10,190 bases of DNA from positions 1 to 10,190 of the forward strand of contig JBJXFJ010000611.1 of assembly GCA_046154735.1 (NCBI GenBank), given 5' to 3'. Below the pieces are notes generated by a model, which had not been told where the DNA came from, ran no database searches, and saw nothing but the letters and a program-made list of their open reading frames with translations. Source of the DNA: CAVXYC01 sp046154735 (GTDB lineage Bacteria > Chloroflexota > UBA6077 > JACCZL01). The position numbers and the translations under genes are program-made. This document shows positions 1 through 7,065 of the stretch, in pieces (within the stretch, counting starts at the first letter, position 1; each line of letters opens with the position of its first letter).

Positions 1-1
1 C

Positions 2-355
2 CATGGTGCGGATGGTTTGCTCTCAGGTTCAGGCAGCGTGATCGTTGAGCTTCAGGTGGCACTCTTCGATGCGGTTCAGCGCAACAATCTTGCCGCCGCG
101 CGCGAGATCAGCGATCGACTTTTCCCCATCACTCAGGTGTTCTATAGCGATCCCTGGGTGGACATGCACAATCGCATGAAGGAAGCGCTGGTGCTCCTGG
201 GTCGGCTCCCGAGCGCGCATGTGCGTCCGCCACTCTTGAAGCTGCCTCTGTCTGAGATCGAGCGAATTCGTCAGGCACTTAGGGAAGGCGGAGTGCTGGA
301 GCCACAGGCTGTGAGAGGCCGCGGCCTAAAGCTTGGAAGTACCGCCACGATGTGA
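2..355 (+). CDS. Dihydrodipicolinate synthase (DapA)/N-acetylneuraminate lyase family protein, C-terminal part
   Basis: This is the last 117 or so codons of a gene whose 5' end lies left of the window; the frame is open to the edge, so the TTG at 17 is not the true start. The visible protein begins with GADGLLSGSGSVIVEL, matching the glycine-rich segment that follows the Schiff-base lysine in class I aldolases of the DapA/NanA family. Next comes a helical C-terminal region (ALFDAVQRNN..A, then MKEALVLLGRLPSAHVRPPLLKLP and EIERIRQALREGGVL), also typical of the family's end. Family members condense or cleave pyruvate with aldehydes in the cytoplasm. The catalytic lysine and the substrate-determining residues are outside the window, so true DapA cannot be told from a catabolic lyase homologue. 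The short tail after GGVL (about 20 residues) is not conserved as far as I know. The stop codon is the first three bases of an inverted repeat. Confidence 0.85.
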   Translation, partial: HGADGLLSGSGSVIVELQVALFDAVQRNNLAAAREISDRLFPITQVFYSDPWVDMHNRMKEALVLLGRLPSAHVRPPLLKLPLSEIERIRQALREGGVLEPQAVRGRGLKLGSTATM

Positions 356-456
356 AACACAGAGACACAGAGACGCAGAGTGACGGAGGAGTGGCAGGTG
401 GCTCCCGTTCCACTCCCTTTCTCTGTGTCTCTGTGTCTCCGCGTCTCTGTGTTTCA
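353..456. repeat. Long inverted repeat of CACAGAGA-type units between convergent genes; possible bidirectional terminator
   Basis: The arms are 353-388 and 421-456, with a 32-base spacer. The outer 14 bases (TGAAACACAGAGAC when read inward on either strand) match perfectly. Over the full 36 bases I count 30 matching positions. Inside each arm the sequence is itself a run of degenerate ACAGAG(A/G)C units, so the arms are internally repetitive and could pair in several registers. The element fills the whole gap between two convergent genes and supplies the TGA stop of both. A long stem between facing genes could stop transcription both ways, but there is no clean U-tract, so terminator function is inference. 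I recall similar CACAGAGACACAGAG intergenic repeats from environmental genomes, but cannot verify that here. Confidence 0.85.
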
Positions 457-906
457 TTTCATCTCGGTACTCAGGAGAGGATCCGCTGAGGGAGTGAGCG
501 CCACCACCGGAATCACCCTCGTGGTCTGCCGAGCATAATCGTCATAGGCGGCATAGATCTTCACCGCTTCTTTCCACAGCCGCTCGCGCTCGTCGCCGGC
601 CACGGTTTCAGAAGTTACCTGAATGATTTGGTCGCCGATCTGAATTGAAGCGCCAGGCTTGGCCTCGAGGTTCAAGTACCAATCCGGATGCGTGGGAACG
701 CCGCCTTTTGACGCGATGACAATATAGCGTAGTCCATCGCGCAGATAGAGCAACGGCACTGTGCGAGGCCGCCCCGATGTTCGCCCTTGAACGGTCAGCA
801 AAAGAACTGGCGCGTTCCCGAAACTGGCGCCCAACCGACCTTTAGAGAGACGCAGCACCACAAGGTGAACAGTTGTCATGAGCTTGATGAGTAGCTCTTT
901 CATCAT
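454..906 (-). CDS. F420(deazaflavin)-dependent nitroreductase-family oxidoreductase (DUF385-type)
   Basis: The product is 150 residues, the usual size of this single-domain split-barrel family. Seen motifs are LLLTVQGRTSGRPRTVPL (about 36-52), ASKGGVPTHPDWYLNLEA (65-82) and a C-terminal YAAYDDYARQTTRVIPVVAL (118-137). These are hallmark blocks of the deazaflavin-dependent nitroreductases (Ddn-like); the K/R- and G-rich first two blocks hold the F420 phosphate and deazaflavin. Members transfer hydride from F420H2 to quinones or other acceptors, and many have no assigned substrate. The N-terminal helix (res 1-20) is amphipathic to hydrophobic, as in membrane-associated relatives. The start overlaps the stop of the upstream SGNH gene (ATGA at 906-903). 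A GGAGG lies 3 bases before the ATG at 906 and 6 bases before a second in-frame ATG at 903, so the second may be the real start. It is the last gene of an overlapping operon. The family call is firm; the substrate is unknown. Confidence 0.88.
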   Translation of the reverse strand: MMKELLIKLMTTVHLVVLRLSKGRLGASFGNAPVLLLTVQGRTSGRPRTVPLLYLRDGLRYIVIASKGGVPTHPDWYLNLEAKPGASIQIGDQIIQVTSETVAGDERERLWKEAVKIYAAYDDYARQTTRVIPVVALTPSADPLLSTEMK

Positions 907-2219
907 TCTCCTCCGTCTCCAACCTCAGCAGCGAGATCTCCAATCGTTGTCCGAAGTAATCTCAGACCAACGTTGGGTGAGTCTAGAATACCCTGCTCAA
1001 GGATACGGGCGCCGACCGTTTGGGCAGCCACCTGATGTCCGCGCGCCATCCAGTGCACATCTTGCTGAAAATAGAGTCGCTGGCCGGCGGCTTGATCTCG
1101 GAGCGCGGTGCTCAGATTCAGCAGAGAGATGCCTCGGCGAGCGGCAATCTCCGTTACTCTGCGCCCGGGCGTATCCAGGTCCCAACCTTCGTCCGGCAGG
1201 CGGTTCCGAGCGAGGATCTCCTGCCAGTCATCCTGGTAGATCTCCCAGCGCGTGGGAGCATAAACCAGGAGAAATGCCGCGCCGGCCTGTTCTGCCTGAT
1301 CCCGGGTCGCGGCCAGGAGCGCTTCGGTGATTGCCCAGGCGTCTTCCCACTCGGGCGAAACGTCCGCCGCAAATACGGGCATTTCTGTCTTCACGAACTG
1401 TCGATCAGGCTGTTCGCGACCGTCAGATTCATCCTCATTGCCCGCGCTTTCGTCATTTGGGGCGGTGGCGAAGCGCGCCAGGATACCGGTGTCGAGAAAG
1501 GCGAAGACGAGTGATTCGCGACGCAAACGCTCCACGATCCCCTCATCCTTTTGCTTCTTTGGGCTGAAGGAGAGCGCGCGGAGCCGGCCGTCTCGACCAA
1601 GCGCAAAGTAGGGCTTTCGAGCGCCAGTGAGGTTGTGCTCAATGCGGGCACTGTTATTGGCCACGTCGTTCCCACCGTAGAACACCAGAACCACCAGGTC
1701 CGGCTGGTGGCGCACCATCTCATGCTGGAGCAGTAGGAACTCCTGGCCGGTGCTGAACGCGCGCACCCCGGCGTTGATCACTTCCGTCTGATCTTCCCCG
1801 GTTGTGTTCAGATAGGACTCGAGCTGACGGGGGAGGGTATCAGTCACCGCCACCTCCGCGCCCTCCACGAACGAGTCCCCAAGTACTACCACGCGGCGCA
1901 TACCCGCTGGCTTGAGATAGGCTAGCTCCCGCTCTCGTAGGCCTTGGGAGTTGATCTCCACACGCGTCATGTATTCCGACGTCCGGATCCAGCCAATGGT
2001 GCCGGGGGTGTGGAAGCGGCCGTAGATTGAATGGGGCTCCAGATAGAGGTGGGCGCTGTAATTGCCCGGGAGAACCGGGCCAAAGGTGCGGAGTGTCCAC
2101 TCGAGCCCGGCTACTGACATCGTGATCGTGAAGACAACGAGCAGGAGGCGCGCGACCCAGCGGAGGAGGATGGAAGTCCCACGCGCGGGCGATGTGATGG
2201 GCACAATCGGGCTTGTCAA
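903..2219 (-). CDS. Membrane-anchored SGNH/GDSL-family hydrolase or O-acyltransferase-like protein
   Basis: The 438-residue product has one N-terminal membrane segment (about 17-38) after a basic stretch, then a soluble, presumably extracytoplasmic domain. SGNH blocks are visible in order: VVLGDSFVEG with nucleophile Ser116, the glycine block around NAG at 149-151, VFYGGND with Asn184 for the oxyanion hole, and QQDVHWMARGH with Asp387 and His389 completing the triad. Enzymes of this superfamily hydrolyse or transfer acyl (often acetyl) esters on carbohydrates or lipids; the membrane anchor and the block order recall AlgJ/AlgX-like proteins. An acidic, low-complexity insert (about 254-275) separates blocks III and V. 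The start is a TTG sharing bases with the upstream gene's TGA (TTGA); GGGAGAG lies about 10 bases before it. An in-frame GTG five codons on is an alternative. Coupling to a GT-C membrane protein suggests a role in decorating an exported glycan, which is inference. Confidence 0.82.
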   Translation of the reverse strand: MTSPIVPITSPARGTSILLRWVARLLLVVFTITMSVAGLEWTLRTFGPVLPGNYSAHLYLEPHSIYGRFHTPGTIGWIRTSEYMTRVEINSQGLRERELAYLKPAGMRRVVVLGDSFVEGAEVAVTDTLPRQLESYLNTTGEDQTEVINAGVRAFSTGQEFLLLQHEMVRHQPDLVVLVFYGGNDVANNSARIEHNLTGARKPYFALGRDGRLRALSFSPKKQKDEGIVERLRRESLVFAFLDTGILARFATAPNDESAGNEDESDGREQPDRQFVKTEMPVFAADVSPEWEDAWAITEALLAATRDQAEQAGAAFLLVYAPTRWEIYQDDWQEILARNRLPDEGWDLDTPGRRVTEIAARRGISLLNLSTALRDQAAGQRLYFQQDVHWMARGHQVAAQTVGARILEQGILDSPNVGLRLLRTTIGDLAAEVGDGGE

Positions 2220-4297
2220 CGTGGTCTCTCTCCCGGCGATTCTGTCCGCTGGCGGGTCACGGTCACCTCGCGCGCTGTGCTGAGCCTATTCACGCTTACG
2301 TGAACACGATACCGTCCTGGGTCCAGTGGGGTCGTCAACTGCAGGTCCACTTCCGCGGGTGGCGTAGGTACGACAATGAGCGGCAGAGTCACGTGCTGGA
2401 GCTGATCCAGAGGTGGTGCATCGGAAGACAGCGATTCCCAAGTAACAGTCATGTCTCGTACTCCGTTCAATTCGTCCCGATAGATGGTTCCCTCCTCGGA
2501 GCGGAGCACGAGTGTGGCCGGAGCGGTGCGGCCGGCGGAGATGGAGTTACTGATCCGCAGCTCCGCGGTCAGGATCCCGTGGATGGGGTGCTTATCAGAC
2601 GGATCCAGCTCCCAGACCGCGCTTTGAGCCGTGCGCAGAGTTTCACGAAAGCCAGATTGGCTCCATTCAGCGGACTGCATTCTGGCCCGCTCCTTCGGCG
2701 TGAAAAGGTTCAGGTCCAGTACAAGCGTGGAAATGCCCAGCTCGCTCATCATCAGCGCGACGGTTTCAGGCGGAGCAGCGTCCAGGAGATCGAGGAGGCT
2801 CTGGTACGCCGGCGGACGAAATCCGGAATAGCCATTCACCAAGGGCCGCCAATGGTCGATCGCAGTGAACATGCGCGGCGTCTCGGCCACTTCACGGCCC
2901 GCCGTGACCGGGAGATGAACGACTGCGCCGGACGGGACCTCGGTTGATGCCAGGTAGGTGACCAGGTCATGGTCCACCTGCGGAATGGGAGCCGAGGGCA
3001 GGCGACTGAACAGCTCGAGCGCGGTCACGAGAATGATGCTGAACGACACAATCAGGCGGGGAGCTCCAGGTCGGCAGCGTTGGAGGATCGCGGTCATGCC
3101 TGCCGCGCCGAGTAAAGCGACGGCGAGCGCCGTTATGAAGATGAACCGTGACGGGTTGCGCATGGCTTGGAATCCGGGCACCCAGTCATACAAGACGAGA
3201 TAGGGAAGCGGCACTCCGCCAGCAATAGGGCCAAAGGCCAATACCACGCTCAGCACGATGAGGACCGCGGTGATCCGCACCACCCAGGGCGTGCCGGGAA
3301 CGGTATCGGTTACCGAGCTGTGCGCAATGTGAGACCAGCCGAGACCAACGACCGCGAGGAGCAGCGGGATCATCCCGAGATAGAGCTGTTGCTCCACTCC
3401 TCCGGACTGAGCCATTGCGGGAGACACCAGCGCGTAGAGTTGATTTGTGTCATTGATTCGCAGGAAGCTCATGGGCCCGGCTGAATGACTCAGCACCTCA
3501 GAGAACGGCCATTGAAACGCCCATCGGTTGGCAACCTCGCGATACGGCAGAACCGTGGGGAGAATGGCGAGCGCCACGCCCAGCGCGCAGGGAATGGCAA
3601 TGAACCAGACACCGGAACGAGCCAGCGGTCGATCAGCCCGCCAGGCGGCGAGTATGAGATAGATCGCCAGCGCACACGTCAGTAACCAGCCAAGGTAAAT
3701 GGATGAATACCATTGAAGCGTTACACAGACCGCGGCAATGACGCCCCGGAACCTGGTGGGTCGCCGAAGAAATCGCTCCGTGGCCAGCAGCGCCAGGGGC
3801 ATCCACCAGATTGAAAGGAGCTGGGTGTGAAAGTGGTGCGCCAGCCGAGGCGGTGTGAACGCAAACGCTAAGCCGGCAAACAATGCCGCGCCCACCTGTC
3901 CCGTCCAGGCGCGCGCAAGTGCGAAGGTTGCCAGGCCGGTGAACACAAATGAGAGTACATACAGCGCGGCAAACGCCTTCACAGGATTCCCGGTCAGGCC
4001 CCACAGGGCCACAAAGATGGGCATTACGCCAAGCTGATGCTCGCTGAAGGCAATGCTCCCGGCCTGAGGGAAGAACGTGTTGCCGTTAAAGAGCTGCTGA
4101 GGTGCTGAGCCCAGTGCATGGCTTTCCCATGCAAGCACCCAGAGGTTGAGCAGTGCATCATTCTCAAGGTGCGTACCGGACGCGGTGGGAACACGGTGGC
4201 CAAAATCTGAGAGCAATGACGCGGACATCGTCACGGCAAGGAAGAGATACAGCGCGGCTGCCAGCAGATAGCTCACATACGTTGAGCGCAGCCGCAT
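2216..4297 (-). CDS. Large multi-spanning membrane protein of GT-C glycosyltransferase type
   Basis: From the ATG at 4297 the product is 693 residues. The first ~430 are strongly hydrophobic with roughly ten or more membrane segments (e.g. 8-30, 89-101, 107-130, 190-217, 232-252, 308-322, 338-358, 384-405, 415-430). The remaining ~260 residues form a soluble domain. The first outer loop carries LENDALLNLWVLAWESHAL (44-62) followed by NTFFPQAGSIAFSEHQLG (73-90). That pattern, with an acidic residue after the first membrane span, is typical of GT-C-fold enzymes using polyprenyl-phosphate sugars. Later blocks include FTPPRLAHHFHTQLL, MRNPSRF (379-385) and LVNGYSGFRPP (486-496). An in-frame TTG at 4360 would add 21 residues; I prefer the ATG because MRLRS directly precedes the first membrane span, though neither start has a good Shine-Dalgarno. 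It heads an overlapping operon with the SGNH gene and is divergent from another glycosyltransferase. The donor and acceptor are unknown. Confidence 0.75.
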   Translation of the reverse strand: MRLRSTYVSYLLAAALYLFLAVTMSASLLSDFGHRVPTASGTHLENDALLNLWVLAWESHALGSAPQQLFNGNTFFPQAGSIAFSEHQLGVMPIFVALWGLTGNPVKAFAALYVLSFVFTGLATFALARAWTGQVGAALFAGLAFAFTPPRLAHHFHTQLLSIWWMPLALLATERFLRRPTRFRGVIAAVCVTLQWYSSIYLGWLLTCALAIYLILAAWRADRPLARSGVWFIAIPCALGVALAILPTVLPYREVANRWAFQWPFSEVLSHSAGPMSFLRINDTNQLYALVSPAMAQSGGVEQQLYLGMIPLLLAVVGLGWSHIAHSSVTDTVPGTPWVVRITAVLIVLSVVLAFGPIAGGVPLPYLVLYDWVPGFQAMRNPSRFIFITALAVALLGAAGMTAILQRCRPGAPRLIVSFSIILVTALELFSRLPSAPIPQVDHDLVTYLASTEVPSGAVVHLPVTAGREVAETPRMFTAIDHWRPLVNGYSGFRPPAYQSLLDLLDAAPPETVALMMSELGISTLVLDLNLFTPKERARMQSAEWSQSGFRETLRTAQSAVWELDPSDKHPIHGILTAELRISNSISAGRTAPATLVLRSEEGTIYRDELNGVRDMTVTWESLSSDAPPLDQLQHVTLPLIVVPTPPAEVDLQLTTPLDPGRYRVHVSVNRLSTAREVTVTRQRTESPGERPR

Positions 4298-4445
4298 GGC
4301 AGTGACGAGGATGCCGCGCGCTAGGATACGTGATCCATGATCATTCCTGGGTTCAAGCAACCGGCTCGATGCTTCTCAAGGGGCGAAAGCACAAAGCAGA
4401 AGCAGGCCGCGCTCCCCGGGGTACCAGTACGTTTGATCAGGTAAG
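4298..4445. promoter_or_regulatory. Divergent intergenic region between two glycosyltransferase-type genes
   Basis: The two membrane-protein genes are read away from each other from this 148-base gap (85 bases if the TTG at 4360 is used). Promoters for both directions must lie here or within the opposite gene, but I see no clear -35/-10 pair. On the minus strand an AGGA is followed by a tiny out-of-frame ORF (ATG ATC ATG GAT CAC GTA TCC TAG), too weak to call a leader peptide. A CCCCGGGG palindrome sits at about 4415-4422. The call rests on gene arrangement only. Confidence 0.4.
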
Positions 4446-5939
4446 ATGCTCCTGCTGAACTCCTGTATGCTCCAAACGATCTACCGAGCTGCGCGGCGCG
4501 GCCAATCGTTCATCCGTGACCACCCGACGGCCTCCGCCCTGACGGCTGTGTGCGCGATTGCCGGAATTGCGCGCATCTTCATGATGCTGGGCGCGCCCGT
4601 CTTCATTATGAAGGATAGTGAGAGTTACTTCCTGCCGGGCTGGGACCTGGCACACGGCCGAACGATGGATCTGGAACTGCGGCGCACGCCGGCCTACCCC
4701 TGGTTCATTGCCGTGGCGCTCAGAGTCTTTGGGGATGAGCTCAGCTCCGTGGCGCTGTTGCAGCATCTCCTGGGAGTGGGGACCGCGCTGGCAACGTTTT
4801 GGGCAGCCCGGATTGCGTTTGGTCACGGGGTAGCGCTCTGTGCGGCGGTGCTCGTTGCAATCTCCGGCCCCCTCCTGATCTTTGAGCATTACGTGATGCC
4901 GGAGGCATTGTTTGCCTGCCTCCTCATGCTCGGCGCGGGCTGCCTCCTGCAGGGGCATGCAAGTCAGCGCCTTGGCTGGTTTGCTCTGGGGGGAGCGCTT
5001 ATGGCCCTGGCCGCGCTCACTCGGCCGGCCGCTCAGCTTGTGTTGATTGGCCTGCCTCTGGTGATGCTGCTGGCTCGGGTACCCTGGAAAGCCACAGCAA
5101 TTCGGTCCTTGGTAGCGGCTGGCGCCTGTGCGCTGATCACGGCGCCCTGGATGCTGGAGGTCTACCATGAGTACGGCATCGTTTCCAGTGGGGCAACCAT
5201 TGGCGAGCCGCTCATATTTCGCACCGTTCATCAGGATCATGGTTTCCTGCTGCCTGATTCCACTGACTCGCCGTATCTGGATCCAATCAAGAATGAGGCA
5301 CGCGAGACGGTGATCGAAATGGCGGCGAAGCGAGAGAACCCGAGTGCCATGATTCATCAAATCCGGCGTGACTATAAGCTGTCTCGTCCAGATGCTGATG
5401 CCATCTTGCGGGACGTTGCAATTGAGATTATCCGGATTGATCCTGCCTACTATCTTGAGTCAACAGCGCGACTCACCGCTCAGGTACTGCTGGGGCGGCA
5501 TGAAGCGCTCAACCTGGCCTGGACATCGCGCCGCGATCGGGCCGGCGATGATGTATTAGAAAATTGGCAGTCAGTGCCCAGAATTCGTGAGCTGGTACAA
5601 CCGGCCACAGATGACCAGCGCGAGGCGCATGAGGCCATTGATCGCCTTGTGAATGTGTTCCAGCCAGGCATCATGAATCCTCTGCTGCTCATGCTCGCGG
5701 CGGGAGGAATCCTGATCCGCGGTGTCGGGCGTGAGTCGCGCGCTGCTCTCCTCCTGGCCTTTATCCCCGGCGCACTGATTCTCACCGCCACGCTGTTCTC
5801 GGGTGGCGTATATCGCTTCCGCTATCCGGCTGACCCGTTTTTGTACATTCTCGCGGCTGCTGGAGGGGCATGGTGTCTTCAAGCCACGGGTCGTCTGTAC
5901 GCTCGCCTGCAACGATTTCAGCGACCGGTCACGGCGTGA
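4446..5939 (+). CDS. ArnT/PMT-like (glycosyltransferase family 39 type) membrane glycosyltransferase
   Basis: The 497-residue product has a basic N-terminus, a first membrane span (about 31-52) and then KDSESYFLPGWDLAHG (56-71) with Asp57 where GT-C enzymes carry the metal/donor-binding acidic residue. RRTPAYPWFIA (79-89) matches the R-x-P-x-Y-P-x-F block of PMT_2-type proteins. FEHYVMPEAL (146-155) and LTRP (191-194) match further conserved loops. Several more spans follow, then an extramembrane stretch (about 235-405) with DPAYY and many charged residues, and a last membrane block with YRFRYPADPFLYILAA near the C-terminus. Family members move a sugar from a polyprenyl-phosphate donor to lipid, glycan or protein on the outer face of the membrane. 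The ATG at 4446 is preceded by a weak AGG; an ATG at 4467 is possible. It is divergent from the GT-C/SGNH operon, which suggests a shared surface-glycan role. The acceptor is not predictable. Confidence 0.85.
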   Translation: MLLLNSCMLQTIYRAARRGQSFIRDHPTASALTAVCAIAGIARIFMMLGAPVFIMKDSESYFLPGWDLAHGRTMDLELRRTPAYPWFIAVALRVFGDELSSVALLQHLLGVGTALATFWAARIAFGHGVALCAAVLVAISGPLLIFEHYVMPEALFACLLMLGAGCLLQGHASQRLGWFALGGALMALAALTRPAAQLVLIGLPLVMLLARVPWKATAIRSLVAAGACALITAPWMLEVYHEYGIVSSGATIGEPLIFRTVHQDHGFLLPDSTDSPYLDPIKNEARETVIEMAAKRENPSAMIHQIRRDYKLSRPDADAILRDVAIEIIRIDPAYYLESTARLTAQVLLGRHEALNLAWTSRRDRAGDDVLENWQSVPRIRELVQPATDDQREAHEAIDRLVNVFQPGIMNPLLLMLAAGGILIRGVGRESRAALLLAFIPGALILTATLFSGGVYRFRYPADPFLYILAAAGGAWCLQATGRLYARLQRFQRPVTA

Positions 5940-5970
5940 TGTCTGGGCGAGCTACCGCGGTGCGTGTGAG

Positions 5971-6969
5971 CTATGAGCGCGGCGCGAGGGTAAAGCGGTC
6001 TCGAGTAGTGCCCTCGGCATCGTTCACCACAACGCTGAGTCCGTCCGTCTCCACGGAGAAGATGGCATAACCAACGAACGCGCCCGGGTAGTCGCCGTCC
6101 ACTTCCGAACCGCTTGAGCCGAGGATCATTTGGGTAATATCGCCGATCTCGCGGCGATTGTATAGATGCTCATGTCCAGCCAAATACGCCGTGACTCGAT
6201 GCTCGTGGAGCAGTTGCCAGAAACGATCTCGACCGGCCGGATAAATATCGAGACTGCCACCTAGGTGGGGGCCCACGGGGTAGGCTGGCGCATGCCCCAT
6301 CACCAGAATATACGGCGCCTGAGTCTTGCTCAGGTCTCTGGCAAGCCACGCCATCTGCGCTTCGTTGAGCACGCCGCTTGAGCCCGGAAGCGCTGTGGCG
6401 ATGCACACGAGGTGAACATCACCCTCATCCAGACTGTAGACCAGCTCCTTCATTCCTTCTGGGCCGTTCATTGGGAGATCGAACTGCCGTTGAAACGATT
6501 CAATTGAGGACCGTGAGTCATTGACGTCGTGATTACCCAGGCAGGGAAAGAAATCGTCAGACTCGAGACCATCCATGGCATCGTCGAGCGTGTCTTGGAG
6601 GGCATCCCAACGCTCATCAACACTGGTGCCTTCATCTGCGTTGATGAGATCCCCCACGGAGAGCACATAGCCGACATCCTCTTGGGCAATCCGTTCAACG
6701 ATGCGGCTAAATACGGCCGGAGGTTTCCGTCCACTCTTCCGAACATCGCCGATGAGCGCGAAGCGCTGGTCGTTGTCAACCCCGCCTGCCGGTGACTCGT
6801 TACCCGGTGCCTGAGCGTACACTGGATCCGGTGCCGCGTGTGGAATCGAGGCGATGAAAAGGATCCAGGTAAGTAGCACAACGTGGGCGAGTTTGAGCAG
6901 ATAGGTTCCAAGCATGTAGGCGGAGGCTCCAGAGCGATTCACTGGTAGTAACGATGGAAGACGTGACAT
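5971..6969 (-). CDS. Exported calcineurin-like metallophosphoesterase
   Basis: Taken from the ATG at 6969, the product is 332 residues with a hydrophobic segment at about 20-41 and an A-Q-A type cleavage or linker region near 54, so it is exported or membrane-tethered. The metallophosphoesterase blocks are visible in order: GDVR (74-77), SVGDLIN (105-110, Asp107), LGNHDV (144-149; Asn146, His147), MGHAPAY (224-230, His226) and AGHEHLY (264-270; His266, His268). This two-metal core hydrolyses phosphomono- or diesters. The first block is D-x-R, not the common D-x-H, so one metal ligand of the textbook set is absent or replaced. The open frame continues upstream to a GTG at 7065 immediately after the previous gene's TAA, but residues from there look unlike a signal; GGAA lies 6 bases before the chosen ATG. 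Its stop faces the glycosyltransferase stop across about 30 bases. The substrate is unknown. Confidence 0.85.
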   Translation of the reverse strand: MSRLPSLLPVNRSGASAYMLGTYLLKLAHVVLLTWILFIASIPHAAPDPVYAQAPGNESPAGGVDNDQRFALIGDVRKSGRKPPAVFSRIVERIAQEDVGYVLSVGDLINADEGTSVDERWDALQDTLDDAMDGLESDDFFPCLGNHDVNDSRSSIESFQRQFDLPMNGPEGMKELVYSLDEGDVHLVCIATALPGSSGVLNEAQMAWLARDLSKTQAPYILVMGHAPAYPVGPHLGGSLDIYPAGRDRFWQLLHEHRVTAYLAGHEHLYNRREIGDITQMILGSSGSEVDGDYPGAFVGYAIFSVETDGLSVVVNDAEGTTRDRFTLAPRS

Positions 6970-7065
6970 GACGTGTTCCGTTTCGAATTCGGTGCATCTC
7001 TGTGACGTGCCCAGCTCACCGTGTTTAGGGGTAGTAGAGCACACACTGTGCCGCGCAAGCGGCAC

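Noticed and set aside
353..456. CRISPR array or tandem-repeat array
   Set aside because: The units are short, degenerate and arranged as two inverted arms with a single spacer; there are no regularly spaced identical repeats.
2066..2082. Short hairpin GCCCGG-GAGAA-CCGGGC inside the SGNH gene
   Set aside because: A 6-bp GC stem is expected by chance in GC-rich coding DNA, and it has no position relative to a start or stop that suggests function.
2213..2947. 244-residue plus-strand open frame
   Set aside because: It is antisense to the soluble C-terminal part of the GT-C protein, whose frame has clear family motifs. The translation is low-complexity and Arg/Gly-rich with no recognisable domain, as expected of a shadow frame in GC-rich DNA.
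4437..5360. 307-residue minus-strand open frame
   Set aside because: It is fully antisense to the GT39-like gene. The product is rich in Arg, Gln, His and Pro with no domain pattern, while the opposite strand has conserved GT-C motifs.
6970..7065. N-terminal extension of the metallophosphoesterase to the GTG at 7065
   Set aside because: It would add 32 residues without signal-peptide character; the ATG at 6969 has a reasonable ribosome site and leads into the hydrophobic export segment.
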